A stretch of DNA of 64,000 nucleotides from Aricia agestis (GCF_905147365.1 NC_056409.1:8127001-8191000); one strand, 5' to 3'; counted from the first letter of the stretch, positions 24,591 to 35,617 are shown. Numbers and translations are program-made. The notes: generated from the letters alone by a model not told the origin.

Positions 24591-25398
24591 AACTAGATGT
24601 CGCCCGCAACTCCGTTGTGCCTAAATTCGTTTATCGCGCGGGAACCGTACACCTTTCCGGGATGAAAAGTATCCTATGTCCTTTCTCGGGACTCAACGTA
24701 TCTCCACAAAACTAGATGTCGCCCGCAACTCCGTTGCGCCTAAATTCGTTTATCACTCGGGAACCGTACACCTCTCCGGGATGAAAAGTATCCTATGTCC
24801 TTTCTCGGGACTCAACGTATCTCCACAAAACTAGATGTCGCCCGCAACTCCGTTGCGCCTAAATTCATTTATCACGCGGGAACCGTACACTTTTTCGGGA
24901 TGAAAAGTATCCTATGTCCTTTCTCGGGACTCAACGTATCTCCACAAAACTAGATGTCGCCCGCAACTCCGTTGCGCCTAAATTCGTTTATCACTCGGGA
25001 ACCGTACACCTCTCCGGGATGAAAAGTATCCTATGTCCTTTCTCGGGACTCAACGTATCTCCACAAAACTAGATGTCGCCCGCAACTCCGTTGCGCCTAA
25101 ATTCATTTATCACGCGGGAACCGTACACTTTTTCGGGATGAAAAGTATCCTATGTCCTTTCTCGGGACTCAACGTACCTCCACAAAACTAGATGTCGCCC
25201 ACAACTCCGTTGTGCCTAAATTCGTTTACATCGCGGGAACCGTACACTTTTCCGGGATGAAAATTATCCTATGTCCTTTCTCGGGACTCAGAGTATCTCT
25301 ATACCAAATTTCATCAAAATCAATTCAGTGGTTTGGCCGTGAAGAGGTAACACACAGAGAGGCAGATACACTTTCGCATTTATAATATTAGTAAAGAT
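24591..25398 (-). mobile_element. Helitron-like element with six tandem 119-bp 3' ends
   Basis: The plus strand shows six near-identical 119-bp units starting at 24591, 24710, 24829, 24948, 25067 and 25186. Each begins AACTAGATGTCGCCCGCAAC, which on the minus strand is a GC-rich 3' end closing in CTAG-T. The last unit runs into the family body (AAATTTCATCAAAATC, GTGAAGAGGTAACACA) and ends TTTATAATATTAGTAA, the reverse of the usual 5' start. Non-coding. Confidence 0.8.
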
Positions 25399-25898
25399 TC
25401 GATAGCATCCTTCTACTTTGAAACAAAACATAATATGAAGAAAGAACAAGAAATATTAAGCTTTAAGCGTGCATTCCAGTTTGTTATATAAAAAGTGGTT
25501 AAGTTAATAAAGTATTTGATCGATCGACTCACTCTACGTCTAGGCGCGGTGGCGCGGTGGCGCGGACGATGGACAGTAACCACGTTAGTATCCATATTCG
25601 CTGGACGCCCAGCTAATTAACGACGATCTGTTACATTTTTAGTTCAATTGCTTTTAATAATGTTCTCTTACGCTGTAAGCCGGTTTTCACGTATAGCTTG
25701 ACGTGGGTAGCTCTTTGTCATAGAGTCTGTGATATTTTTATGTCTAACATAATTATTACAACATAATATTAAGTGATCTGTGATCTTACTTATAAATATT
25801 TTGGTTATGGTCCCGTCGCTTAGACAAGATCTCGGTAACACACGGTGTAATTAACAATATTATGGTCCTAAAATTACAATTTTAGTCCTAAAGATATA
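25399..25898. other. unassigned intergenic sequence
   Basis: Contains a short GGCGCGGTGGCGCGGTGGCG direct repeat near 25544. No gene recognised. Confidence 0.4.
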
Positions 25899-26158
25899 CA
25901 AGGTGTAACAAAAATAAGTGATAATACTTTAGGGTGTGTATGTGTTCCTTATAGAGAGTACACTGTGAAAGTAGCAGCACTGAAAGACCAATTTTTTTTT
26001 TTCACTTTTGTATGGGAAAACTCGTGACGTTCGGGCGCTTGCCCATAAAAAAGTGAAAAAAAAATTTCGTCTTTCAGAGCTGCTACTTTCATAGTGAACT
26101 TTCTACAAGGAACACGTACACACCCTAAAGTATTATCACTTATTTTTGTTACAGCCTG
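25899..26158. mobile_element. foldback MITE (TGTAACAAAAATAAGTG family), copy 1
   Basis: TA flanks both ends. The arms (about 110 bp each) start CAAGGTGTAACAAAAATAAG and are mirrored at the right end by CTTATTTTTGTTACAGCCTG. Full copies also lie at 41934-42188 and 50104-50361, with a half copy at 26472-26548. Non-autonomous Tc1/mariner-like by TSD. Confidence 0.85.
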
Positions 26159-26471
26159 TATATAAATAAATATAGGCCACTCGGTCCTGGTTCGCTATAG
26201 TATTTTAATGCAGTAGGCAGGAAAAAAGGCTATCAAATTTTTAGTACCCCCTGGCAATAAATATAATAAAATTTTATAAAATAATCTCGTAAAATACTCC
26301 ATAACAATGCCTGGGCCCGTATAAAAATTTTAAGTTTACGACGGAGCCAGAAAAATTCTATCGTCGGCCTTCCTAAATATGCTAATCTCACACCCTTTTA
26401 GACCCCCCTGTATAACTTAAAGAATAACACTGTAAATGCAACACCGTAAATATCGTGTATTATACAGTACA

Positions 26472-26548
26472 GTAGCTACTTTCACAGTGAACTCTCTACA
26501 AGGAACACGTATACACTCTAAATTATTATCACTTATTTTTGTTACAGG
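26472..26548. mobile_element. half copy of the TGTAACAAAAATAAGTG MITE
   Basis: Only the right arm is present: AGCTACTTTCACAGTGAACT through CACTTATTTTTGTTACAG. Confidence 0.75.
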
Positions 26549-26589
26549 ATAAAATCTATATTATACTTGTAAAAGATAATTGAGGTTTA

Positions 26590-27130
26590 TCCATACTAAT
26601 AATTAATATTATGAATGCGAAAGTGTGTATATCTTTTTTTTTATGAAATAAGGGGGCAAACGAACAAACGGGTCACCTGATGGAAAGCAACTTCCGTCGC
26701 CCATGGACACTCGCAGCGTCAGAAGAGCTGCAGGTGCGTTGCCGGCCTTTTAAGAGAGAATAGGGTAATAGGGGAGAGTAGGGAAGGGAATAGGGGAGGG
26801 TAGGGAAGGGAATAGGGTAGGGGATTAGGCCTCCGGTAAACTCACTCGGCGAAATACAGCGTAAGCGCTGTTTCACGTCGGTTTTCTGTGAGAACGTGGT
26901 ATTTCTCCGGTCGAGCCGGCCCATTCGTGCTGAAGCATGGCTCTCCCACGTATATCTATCTGTCTGTTACCTCTTCATGCCCAAACTGTTAATTTGTTAA
27001 ACCTATTTTTATGGAATTTAGTATGGAGATACTTTGAATCCAAGAAAATGACATAGGATACTTTTCCCGGAGAAATGTAAATTTCCCGCGCAATAAAAGA
27101 TTTTTGGCGCAACGGAGTTGCGGGCATCAT
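26590..27130 (+). mobile_element. Helitron-like element split by a SINE
   Basis: Starts TCCATACTAATAATTAATAT and GCGAAAGTGTGT, the typical 5' end of the family, and continues after the SINE with ATCTGTCTGTTACCTCTTC down to GCGCAACGGAGTTGCGGGC. The final CTAG is lost. Same family as 24591-25398 in the other orientation. Confidence 0.75.
26635..26949 (-). mobile_element. lepidopteran SINE, copy 2, with 8-bp target duplication
   Basis: GTATATCT occurs at 26627-26634 and 26950-26957, a perfect target duplication. On the minus strand the copy runs from CGTGGGAGAGCC to the A-tail. It inserted into a Helitron-like element, whose sequence continues across the site once the SINE and one repeat are removed. 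Confidence 0.9.
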
Positions 27131-27696
27131 ACAGTAATATATTGTTTGTATAATGTACGTGAAATATTAATGATAATTTACTTAAATTTTAATTCTCACA
27201 CTCAACTTTGTAGTGGAAGAATTGAAATTGACGAAGTAATTTGAACGAATGGCACAAAACGTGTCACAACAGTGTCGCAACAGCGAAGAAAAGTTATTTT
27301 TGTACAAGGATTTAAAGCAAAAATGGGTCCGTTTTAATATTTCCAGATAAAACGAGAATTAGCATAACACGAAGTCCATCCGTCTAATTGCACAGCGCCA
27401 AGATGAATATTTATGCCCGAGTCTTTTATAATATTTTCCGTATGTAAAGACGCCAATTTTATTCTCCTTACTTTTCCCGACTTTTCGCATTATCGATTAA
27501 AAATTAATGCCCGTTTTTACGAAGGGCCTGATTACGCCTACCGAGTGTCGGCACATCCATCATCCATTTGCCGAGAGCTCTGTATCTCCACTCTACTGGG
27601 TAGGTGTAATTCGGTCCTTACGTTGAGTATCTTCAGAGGTATCTTAGGGCCATACCAGTGTCGCTGACACAAAACCGTTTCCACCATATAATGTGT
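27131..27696. other. unassigned intergenic sequence
   Basis: No repeat with a second copy here and no convincing gene. The open frame at 27413-27667 lacks recognisable domains. Confidence 0.4.
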
Positions 27697-27862
27697 CAGC
27701 CCCCTCTAGACAAGTGGCAAAACGCTAACGCTAGCGCTAACGCTAGAAATGCATGCGATTTGACATTAGTCATCGTATCGCTAGCGAATACTAATGTCAA
27801 ATCCATACATTTTGTAGCGTTAGCGCTAGCGTTAGCGTTTTGCCACTTGTCTAGGGGGGCTG
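27697..27862. mobile_element. MITE with GCTAACGCTAGC subterminal repeats
   Basis: Terminal inverted repeats of about 50 bp: CAGCCCCCTCTAGACAAGTG at the left and its mirror CACTTGTCTAGGGGGGCTG at the right. Subterminal runs of AACGCTAACGCTAGCGC occur on both sides, as does an inner TTTGACATTAGT/ACTAATGTCAAA pair. 166 bp in all, non-coding. Confidence 0.8.
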
Positions 27863-29001
27863 TTGTCCCTAGTTCTAAGGACCTAGTTGACATTCAAGCG
27901 TTGGTGAGATCTTAACACGCAGTCGGCAGGACAGCTATTATGCTCAGTATTTCTTGTTAGCTTTGAGAAAATTCGTTAGGATAGTGAAAACGGACATTAA
28001 GGGATGCGCCGCAGACTCGATCACACAAAAAGTGTGTCTGCGATTTCCCTACAGCTTTATTTTTCTACTCATCGAAAAAATATCTTGAGTAAGTTCTATA
28101 CTTGTCTTTGTAGTTTGTTCATGTTATTGTGTTGTTAGCATTTTTATGCCTTTATATATTTAATTTAAAACAAAAGTTGAAAATATCTTCTTTTATAGCT
28201 CCGTAAGCTGCGACGTCTTTTCACACCATGTTCTTAGTTATACAATGCTCGGCAGTCAGCACTCAAAACATTCGGTGCTAAAATATTGAAAGCGAATATG
28301 GATTCACTTCTCTTTTTAATGTTAAAAAATTAAAAACTACCTCGGCAACGAATAAAATATAACCCGAGCACTTGAAAATTTATTCCCCGTAGAAGCTTTT
28401 TATTAGAATTACATTAAAGTTTTCATCGCTCGAAATTGTTTTATAATCGATTTTGTATTGGCGATTGAATATTCATACTACTCCGTGCTGTAATTGGATT
28501 GAAGAGTGGACCCCGGTAATGCTATTCGACGCATAATATGTACCGCGCAAACCTGCCGATACGTGCGGCGATCGCCGCGGGCTCTCTATGCCCGAGAAAT
28601 AAGGATCACATTCGCTCCGACGATTTAAAAAATGTCGCCAGTACAGTTGTGGAACCATCTGATCCATCTATGGATGTCTTTACAAAGTTAAATATTCAGG
28701 TGGCCGGCGGTGGAGTTATTTATCGGTGCCCTATGTGTATTGAAATAAAGCCTACTGTGGGGCGGTATCGTAATTCACGACGTACCGAGTCGGCGAATAT
28801 TTGTGACAATGAGATAATTAACCGAGTAATGGTTATCGATTATGATATTGGATATTATGAAGTGTTGATATCACGATATACTCGTAAATGTAATTCGCTC
28901 TCCGAAATGTAAAGTGTATTTAAAGGCGCTGTAATGCGCTGTAATGCAATGCAATGGTAATGCAAGCATTAGCAGATACATATTAGTTAATGAATACTTG
29001 T
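27863..29001. other. unassigned intergenic sequence
   Basis: Contains one longer open frame (28538-28912, plus, 124 codons) without any domain I recognise. It lacks a clear start context and nearby splice signals, so I leave it uncalled. A hairpin CGCAGAC...GTCTGCG lies near 28011-28043. Confidence 0.35.
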
Positions 29002-29041
29002 TGGCTTTAGCTCCTAGATTCGTACCTAGGAGCTAAAGCCA
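29002..29041. repeat. perfect hairpin, 16-bp arms
   Basis: TGGCTTTAGCTCCTAG, an 8-base loop, then the exact reverse complement. No transposon-like ends. Confidence 0.75.
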
Positions 29042-29904
29042 CCTTTCACTTGATTAAAAAATAAGGTTAGATCAAAAGTAGTCTAGGTGGATGCTGTTTA
29101 ACTTTATTCTTATAAAAGATAATAATTTCGGCACTTAGGAATTCAGTAAAAGTTTAATATACACTTGCTACTTAATAAGGTAAAGCCTTATATTTATAAC
29201 AAAGTTTTTGATTGTACTCCTCAAAAAAGAAACATAAATCATTACATAGCACATTAATAAAGCTATAATTTAGAAGGCGCTGCGATAAATTTTCGTAATA
29301 CAAAATGCAAGGAAATTGTTGGGAGTGCAGGCGCGGTGTCTCCCCCCACAAAAACATTACGGCACCGACATTTCGTCGCCGTTTATATTTAATAATAACA
29401 ACCCCACAACTAGAGGGTGAAGCACAAAAATCGATACCCCCGTCTGGGGGGGCGCACCGAAATCCCCTGTGCAACGAATATCCGCATTTGAATACCATGC
29501 ACCATGATACCTTTGTACAATTATGTGCACGGCCGACGTGACGCTCGAACGTACGTAATACTCGTTTATCGCTTTTTTCGTTTTTAAGTTCGTTTACTCT
29601 ATGGCCTATGCCAAAAGATCAACAATTAAAGAGCGTGCTACCCGAAGGCACCTTTGCTCTTTTATTGCATCACTACAAAATATGACTTATGAAATTATTA
29701 CAAAATCTATTAAAAATGAATATAAATATAAACTTTTTTAATCATCTTAACTCATAAGACGAGAACGAAAAACTATAAAAAGTGAATCGCTGGACCTCAT
29801 TTCATCAATATTCAATAGCTATGTGCCGCTGCATCCAAAGATCACTGAAGATAAGTCACGGACCACTGCAAATGGAAATTGTCGACAATTCGATAGTATC
29901 GTTA
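29042..29904. other. unassigned intergenic sequence
   Basis: 29320-29470 is locally GC-rich with overlapping open frames on both strands and no recognisable domain. The rest is AT-rich. Confidence 0.35.
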
Positions 29905-30081
29905 GGCCCTTTTCACATGCATACGGTTGCGGCACGGTCGCCGTGCCGTACAAAGTAGTAATGTATGAACTACGTAGACAGCTTTCACATGGCACGGCGA
30001 CCGTGCCGTGACCCGTGTCATACATTTCTACTTTGTACGGCACGGCGACCGTGTCGCAACCGTATGCGTGTGAAAAGGGCC
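29905..30081. mobile_element. PIF/Harbinger-like MITE
   Basis: TTA duplications at 29902-29904 and 30082-30084 flank a 177-bp palindromic element with ends GGCCCTTTTCACA/TGTGAAAAGGGCC. Subterminal GGCACGG..CCGTGCC motifs occur four times. A 3-bp TWA duplication with long TIRs is the Harbinger pattern. Confidence 0.8.
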
Positions 30082-30099
30082 TTAGACTAACCAATCAGC

Positions 30100-30634
30100 A
30101 ACTGCCAAACAAAACCACTACCGGTACTCCGGTACTGCTATTCTCAATTTTTCTCACATTGGTCACCCTCGACAAGAAACGCCTCCTTCATCATCATCAA
30201 TCCCCGCCCCTCCACACCGCGCCAGCCATCATCGCCTCATCGGGTACCTCGTCCACTAGCTGCAATGTACCGTGGCCTGGGCGACTCCGCATCGGCATCA
30301 TCGGGCTTTCTCACTACACCGACCGGTCAGCAAAAAGCAGAGCACATCTCTCCTGGTCAGCACGTAGCATCGGCCCCGCACGGCAGCTATCCGACTCACT
30401 GGATCCCGGGCAGCAGCATCACAGTTCCGACTCACTGGAACTCTCTGGTACTGGTGACTCAAGCGACAAGACTTCAAGATTCGACCTCCGGTCTTCGGGG
30501 GGGAGTGATACGGTACCCACAATTCGCCTAATATTCCTGCATCGCAGTATCGTAGTTTTCTAAGTGCTTGGGTATATAAACGATGGGCTTCGGCCTGACC
30601 GAGCATAACACCTCGCTTGGTCGGAAGATCTTAC
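30100..30634 (+). mobile_element. possible LTR retrotransposon 3' remnant
   Basis: A Ser/Thr/Pro-rich, C-rich stretch (30170-30490) with open frames is followed by a polypurine tract (CGGGGGGGAG, 30496-30505) and TGATACGGTACCC, which looks like an LTR start. A TATA-like TATATAAACG (30572-30581) precedes GGGCTTCGGCCTGACCGAGC, shared with 48861-48917. The putative LTR is only about 130 bp and no pol domain is visible, so the call is tentative. Confidence 0.4.
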
Positions 30635-30659
30635 TTTAGGGTCGCCACATAATATATAG

Positions 30660-30913
30660 CACAGCGTAAACGTTAAAAATTTTAAAAATACTTAATCAAA
30701 AAATTCCGAAAAAATCACGTTTTTAAAAATCACACAATTTTATTTTGTTTTTAGTGTTATAGCGGCAACGAAATACACAATCTGTGAAAATTTCAGAAAT
30801 CTAGCTTTAGCGGTTCTTGTATATAAATATAATACACTATATTTATATTGTATATACATATAATACACTATACTTGTATATACATATAATAGCTTTAGCG
30901 GTTCTTGTATATA
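30660..30913 (+). repeat. CGGCC repeat, copy 2, left part
   Basis: GTTATAGCGGCAACGAAATA and AAATTTCAGAAATCTAGC match the family middle. The 21-base block beginning AGCTTTAGCGGTTCTTG is present twice (30803 and 30891), separated by about 70 bases of TATA-rich palindromic sequence. The repeat resumes after the Tc1-type transposon at 32185. Confidence 0.75.
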
Positions 30914-32182
30914 CAGTGTGTTCAACAAGAGCGTAGCCGGCATTTTACGTCAAAAATCATAACCAAATTAAAAAAAAACAACTGAAACACGTTCAGTGGT
31001 TCTTTGTCTAAAATGCTTAGCACAAAACAAAGGAGTCTGTGCGCATGCGCCGAGTTGACGACACGTTATTCGCCATGAGTGCCGCCGTCGCGTCACGATA
31101 TGAAGCAGTGTTTCTTTGCTTGCACCCAAAAGGGTAAAAAATGTCGCATTCTCAAGCTGCCAAATACATGCGGAAGTCAAGACCATTCGTGAGCAAGTAG
31201 GTGAAACGATATTCTGAAACCCGGAGCGTTAATGACCTGCTAGAAAGAGGGAAAATGAAAAAGGCGACTCCCGCCGAAGACAAACGCATCGTTCAAATGT
31301 TTGAAAAAAAATTCGGTTATCTCTACGTTCAGCTCAAGAAAAACTGAAAGAAAATTGGCTTTATATATCTCCCAATACCATAAGAAATCGACTGGCAGAA
31401 TCGGAAGTGAAATACAGGAGCACTATCGAAAAACCTCTTCTCTCCGAGACTCACTTTAAAAAAAGAATGGCGTGGGCGCAGGAAAATCTTGACCGTGATT
31501 GGGACCACGTAGTCTTTTCAGACGAAGCTTCTTTTTGGGCATCGAGTATAACATCTCGTGCTTGGTCAACCTCCAGCAACAAATTATTGGTACGCACTGT
31601 TAAACACCCAGCAAAGGTGCATGTTAGGGGGTGCCTGTCAAAACGAGGTTTTGGAAGTTTGTATGTATTTACGGGCAACCCGGATGCAGCAAAAATGAAC
31701 AAAATTTATGAAAAAGCTTTATTACCATCTGTCAAAAGTAGGTATAAAAACCCAAACGAAAAATGGATTTTACAGGAGGACAATGATCCCAAACATCGAA
31801 GCCGTGTCTGCACCGCCTGGAAGACCGAGCACGGTATTGATGTTTTAGACTGGCCATCACAGTCACCAGACGCAAACCCGTTAGAAAATGTTTGGGCGCT
31901 TATGAAGCTAAAGCTACGAATGAGTAATACAAAAACCGTTGCATAGCTAAGTCGCAATATAAAAGCGATATGGAGTACATTGTCCCGTGACTACGCTGAA
32001 AATTTAATCGAAAATATGCCTCGGAGATGTGAGTCCGTAATACATAGTAGAGGGGACTGGACCGCATATTAGTGATAAAGCATTTTAAAGTAATAAATAA
32101 ACAATTATATAAAATAAATTTTGTTTCATTTATTTAACTTCTAACATTAATTTTGCCGGTTACGCTCTTGTTGAACATAGTG
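30914..32182 (+). mobile_element. Tc1-type DNA transposon inserted in a CGGCC repeat
   Basis: TA at 30912-30913 and 32183-32184 flanks a 1269-bp element. The ends CAGTGTGTTCAACAAGAGCG and CGCTCTTGTTGAACATAGTG form about 29-bp TIRs with few mismatches. CAGT ends, TA duplications and the internal DD34E frame identify the Tc1 branch. It splits copy 2 of the CGGCC repeat. Confidence 0.9.
31075..32071 (+). pseudogene. Tc1-family transposase, broken
   Basis: The conserved core lies in the open frame 31407-31946. The three acidic residues are visible: D in VVFSDEASF (codon 31521), D in ILQEDNDPKH (codon 31779) and E in ANPLENVW (codon 31884), with 34 residues between the last two. The N-terminal helix-turn-helix half (from ATG 31075; KYMRKSRPFVSK and related text) is broken by stops at 31135 and 31198 and a frameshift near 31320. 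Another stop (TAG, 31944) cuts off the last 40 or so residues, which end at 32071. The catalytic triad survives but no full product can be made. The enzyme would cut and paste the element between its TIRs. Confidence 0.9.
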
Positions 32183-32184
32183 TA

Positions 32185-32280
32185 CATATGATACAGCCTG
32201 GAGACAGACAGACTGACAGACATCGAAGTCTCAGCAATAGGGTCCCGTTTTTTACCCTTTGGCTACGGATCCCTAAAAAT
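32185..32280 (+). repeat. CGGCC repeat, copy 2, right part
   Basis: GATACAGCCTGGAGACAGAC through AGGGTCCCG to a degenerate GGCTACGGATCCCTAAAAA end. Continuation of 30660-30913. Confidence 0.8.
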
Positions 32281-33010
32281 GAAATCATGTAATGGGAAAA
32301 AATAAAAAAACACGTTTTTTTTATCTTAGTGAAGTTGAATCAATATAATAAAATTAATATGTTTTTTTTTTTCATAGACGGCAAAGCTAAATAGCTTTTA
32401 TTTGCTATCTATAAAAGAAAAAATATTATTTCCCTATTAACTCTACCAAGTTTGTTTCTCACAGATTCTGTGCATCGCCACCTACGATAATTCAACCAAA
32501 GTGTAGATAGATATTTGATTTGACATGAATGAAACTACATACTGATGCATTAACATTATGCTAATTCACTGCCTTCACAGCTCAGTAGACACCTATTATT
32601 TATATTAAACATCAACAATGAAAATTTAAATAATCATGCGCTCGATGCTCCTGGAATTTTAATACAATAAGTATATTGGATTTAATGCACACAACCCTGT
32701 AATGGAAATTCGCATACGAGAGAAACATATTATTATGATAATTAATATTGATATTCGCTTATTAAAGCGAATCGTAACATATCGAGCCGGCCGGTGTATT
32801 GTAAAACTAAAATGTAATTTTACGCGAGTTAAGTGGAAATATAATATATGTAATTAAAACATAACAATTTGAAAACGGTCACAAAAGGGAAAATGTATAA
32901 TTACTCGCCAATAGTACGACACCGGAACCGCAGCTAGATTACTATTTAATGGGACCTTACAAACACGACCACTTACCACCAAGTGGCTAATCTAGGTCAA
33001 CTTTGACCAC
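32281..33010. other. unassigned sequence up to the R1 target site
   Basis: AT-rich with no recognised element. The last 17 bases (AGGTCAACTTTGACCAC, 32994-33010) are the left target duplication of the R1-type LINE. That target is itself a palindrome-like AGGTCAACTTTGACC. Confidence 0.5.
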
Positions 33011-33929
33011 CCCAGGTGGTCCTTCACGCCCCACTTCCGCAGATTGGCACCAAAGCTAAAAAAGACGGCCATGGTTCTTGGACGCCTCCTGCCCAACTTG
33101 GGGGGTCCGGGATCCGCCTGCAGGAGACTTTATGCGGGGGTCCTTCAATCCATGGCCCTCTATGGAGCTCCTATCTGGGCGGATAATCTCAATGCGCAGA
33201 GAAGAGCCTTATTGAGGAGTCCGCAGCGAACAATGGCCCTGCGGATGATTCGCGGTTACCGGACGGTGGCCACCGAAGCGGCGTTTGCATTAGCCGGTAC
33301 CCCTCCATGGGACCTGGAAGCCCGTGTGCATGCGGAAATCTACTCCCGCACTGCAGCAGCAAAGGAAAGAGGGGAACGGGTGCCACCAGATTGGCGTCGC
33401 CAAGCGCGAATGCTGATAATGCGCACCTGGCAAGACCAAATGGCATCTCCAACTGCCGGTCACAGAGTTGTTGCAGCAATTCGGCCAGTACTGGAGGATT
33501 GGGTGGCGCAGCGTAATGGCACTCTCTCCTACCGGATGGTGCAGATGCTGACAGGACATGGGTGTTTCGGTCACTACCTGCACCATACGGCCAGACGGGA
33601 GCCAACGCCTCAGTGCCATCACTGTACGGAGGAGGACGACACGGCGCAGCACACGCTCGTTGCCTGCCCAGCCTGGGTCGCACAACGGGCAGAACTCTGC
33701 GCCGCTATAGGACCAGACCTGACACTCCCGGACACTCCCGGACATAATAAGAGCACTAGTCCGGTCGAGAGAAGCCTGGCAGGCGGTCTCTGCTTTCTGC
33801 GAGTCCATCATGACGCAGAAGGAGGCCGCTGAGAGAAACCGGGAAGCTGATGAAGCTGCTGACCCGATAGGGAGAAGACGCGGGGGACGAAGACGCGCTC
33901 AACATGAGCGTCAACTCCCGCCATATTAG
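33011..33929 (+). pseudogene. R1-type reverse transcriptase C-terminus, truncated and frameshifted
   Basis: Open from the insertion junction. The text WSFTPHFRRLAPKL, LLPNLGGPG, LYGAPIWAD and AGTPPWDLEA is characteristic of the R1-clade region downstream of the RT core. A CCHC knuckle (C-x2-C-x8-H-x4-C, in CHHCTEEDDTAQHTLVAC) is near codons 33616-33660. A tandem 10-bp duplication (GACACTCCCG twice, 33720-33739) shifts the frame, so the present frame stops at 33832, whereas the family-like C-terminal text continues in another frame to TAG at 33927. RT catalytic and endonuclease domains are absent. Confidence 0.88.
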
Positions 33930-34211
33930 GGCTCGGGCGATGGATTGGGGAATCCATCGCCTATTGCACGAGCTCTTCCGGTAGAAGAGCGGCCGGAGCC
34001 CTGGACCGCTCTCCCGGAGAAAGCGGCAGAAACCGCGCGGATGGTTCTGCTGGTAGAGCAGATGCCGCTGTCTGGGCGGGGCGGGTCCAGCGGCTCAGCG
34101 ACACGCGGAGAGGAGGCACCGTTGGGTTTTAGTGGGTAGCCAAGGGTGCTCCTCCTTACCGCAGCAGGCTGTCGGGAATGCATGAAGCATTTCCCAACGG
34201 CAAAAAAAAAA
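33011..34211 (+). mobile_element. 5'-truncated R1-clade LINE
   Basis: A perfect 17-bp duplication (32994-33010 and 34212-34228) brackets the insertion, which ends in an A-run at 34202-34211. Only the 3' 1.2 kb was copied: the C-terminal part of the second ORF and a GC-rich 3' UTR. GC content is far above that of its neighbours. R1-clade elements usually target specific repeats such as rDNA; this copy is in an ordinary AT-rich site. Confidence 0.9.
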
Positions 34212-34228
34212 AGGTCAACTTTGACCAC

Positions 34229-34372
34229 TAATATTCGCCCACTAGCTTATAGGTGCTGCAAAATGTACCAAGTTTCTGATTTCACGAATGAAGAGCTACT
34301 AGGTATAATTTCCAAATTCTATATATATTATGCGAGTACCTAGCGAAAAGTAGGTACAATAAACCTTTTAAA
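34229..34372. other. short spacer between LINE remnants
   Basis: AT-rich. It may be an eroded 5' part of the following LINE, but I cannot support a frame. Confidence 0.4.
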
Positions 34373-34858
34373 CAGCTCCACACGTTAAAAATCTTATACT
34401 TCAGCTTTGTTCGATCGATATTAGACTTTGCTTGCATAGTTTGGAGTCCGTATTACGCTTGTCATATCGCCCGCATTGAGAGGGTTCAGAAGAATTTTTT
34501 TAAGTCCTTAGAATTCGTTGGAAATCATGAATATATTTCTTATGAGATCTCACTCAGTCGACATTCACTAACGAGTCTCGTAAACCGCAGGAAAATGTTT
34601 GACCAAATTTACCTTTTTAAAATAATAAATAACCACATTGACGCCTCACACATTTGGGAAGGCATCGATTTTAAAGTACCTGGTTCTCGTTCACAAAATA
34701 TATTTTCCGTTCCTTTATATAAATCAGTTTATACTAGTAACTGTTTTCTAAAACGTAGCGTTAAGACTTACAATGAAGAATTTAAAGACCTTGATATATT
34801 CAATATTAGCCTGCCTATTTATAAGTCAAAATTACAAAACCTGTTAAAAAATAAGTAA
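34373..34858 (+). pseudogene. Jockey/CR1-type LINE reverse transcriptase C-terminus
   Basis: The open text includes LKILYFSFVRSILDFACIVW, SPYYACHIARIERVQKNFFK and SLVNRRKMFDQIYLFKIINN, the usual 'LYFSLVRSILEYASVVW...IERVQ...RR...L' signature found after the RT core in Jockey/CR1-group LINEs. It ends at TAA 34856. The upstream RT palm and endonuclease domains are missing, so this is a 5'-truncated, dead copy. Confidence 0.8.
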
Positions 34859-35011
34859 TTGTGTATAAATTATAAAAGCATATATTTCTGTAAAATTAAA
34901 TTAGTAAAATTTTATGGAACTATTAGTTTTTAAGTAAAAATTGTATTATATTAAGTTAATTTAAAAAAACTGTTTGTTTCCTAAATAAAGTAAAAAAAAA
35001 ATAAAAAATAA
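34859..35011 (+). mobile_element. 3' UTR and A-rich tail of the Jockey/CR1-type LINE
   Basis: AT-rich tail ending in AATAAAGT and an A-rich run around 34985-35008. No clear target duplication was found. Confidence 0.6.
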
Positions 35012-35617
35012 AGACAAGAAGAAGATTTAGCTCACAGATACAAGTACTCATTAGGTCTACCTAAGAACGAGTATTTATATGAGCCAAGAAAAAAAAACCC
35101 AAATACGACCGACGACGTAGATTCGGTACAACGAACCGATTTACATCTAGAATAATTGAATCAATGATTTCTAAAACAACATAAGTAACTAAAAGTAAAA
35201 TTTTCAGGAGACACAAAAACCTGGATAATTTTTGATAATGCAAGTAATATATAATTATGTATATTATATTTTATATTTCTGTATATATAGCTCCTAATAA
35301 TGTTTTTTTATACGTCTTTTTATTTTATTTTAGTATAAATAAATGGATAATAAAGTTTTTCACTTATGTGCTTTTGACATTAAATCTGTTACTTGTGTTG
35401 TTTTGATACCCAAGAAACTACTGTAACATAAAATAATAACTTAAAATCATAACATAATGTTATGATTTTATAGTTATGCATCATCTCCCACTTCATCTAC
35501 AGTTTCTACTGTTTTGGTTGGCCACTCCAAAATTTCAGGTATAAAAAAGGTATCAATCAGGACATAGGAAATTAACTTTTTGATATCTTAATTTTTTTTT
35601 ATATTTATCGGTAAGTA
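35012..35617. other. unassigned AT-rich sequence with a hairpin
   Basis: Contains a perfect palindrome with 14-bp arms (TAAAATCATAACAT) at 35442-35470. Otherwise nothing recognised. Confidence 0.45.

Noticed and set aside
24591..25305. Regular repeats resembling a CRISPR array
   Set aside because: The units are 119 bp, near-identical throughout with no unique spacers, in an animal genome, and match a Helitron-like 3' end.
28538..28912. 124-codon open frame
   Set aside because: No known motif, unusual composition, no flanking signals. Possible small gene, but not supportable from sequence alone.
33189..33811. Antisense and shifted long frames over the R1 remnant
   Set aside because: Shadows of a GC-rich reverse transcriptase frame; they carry none of its motifs.
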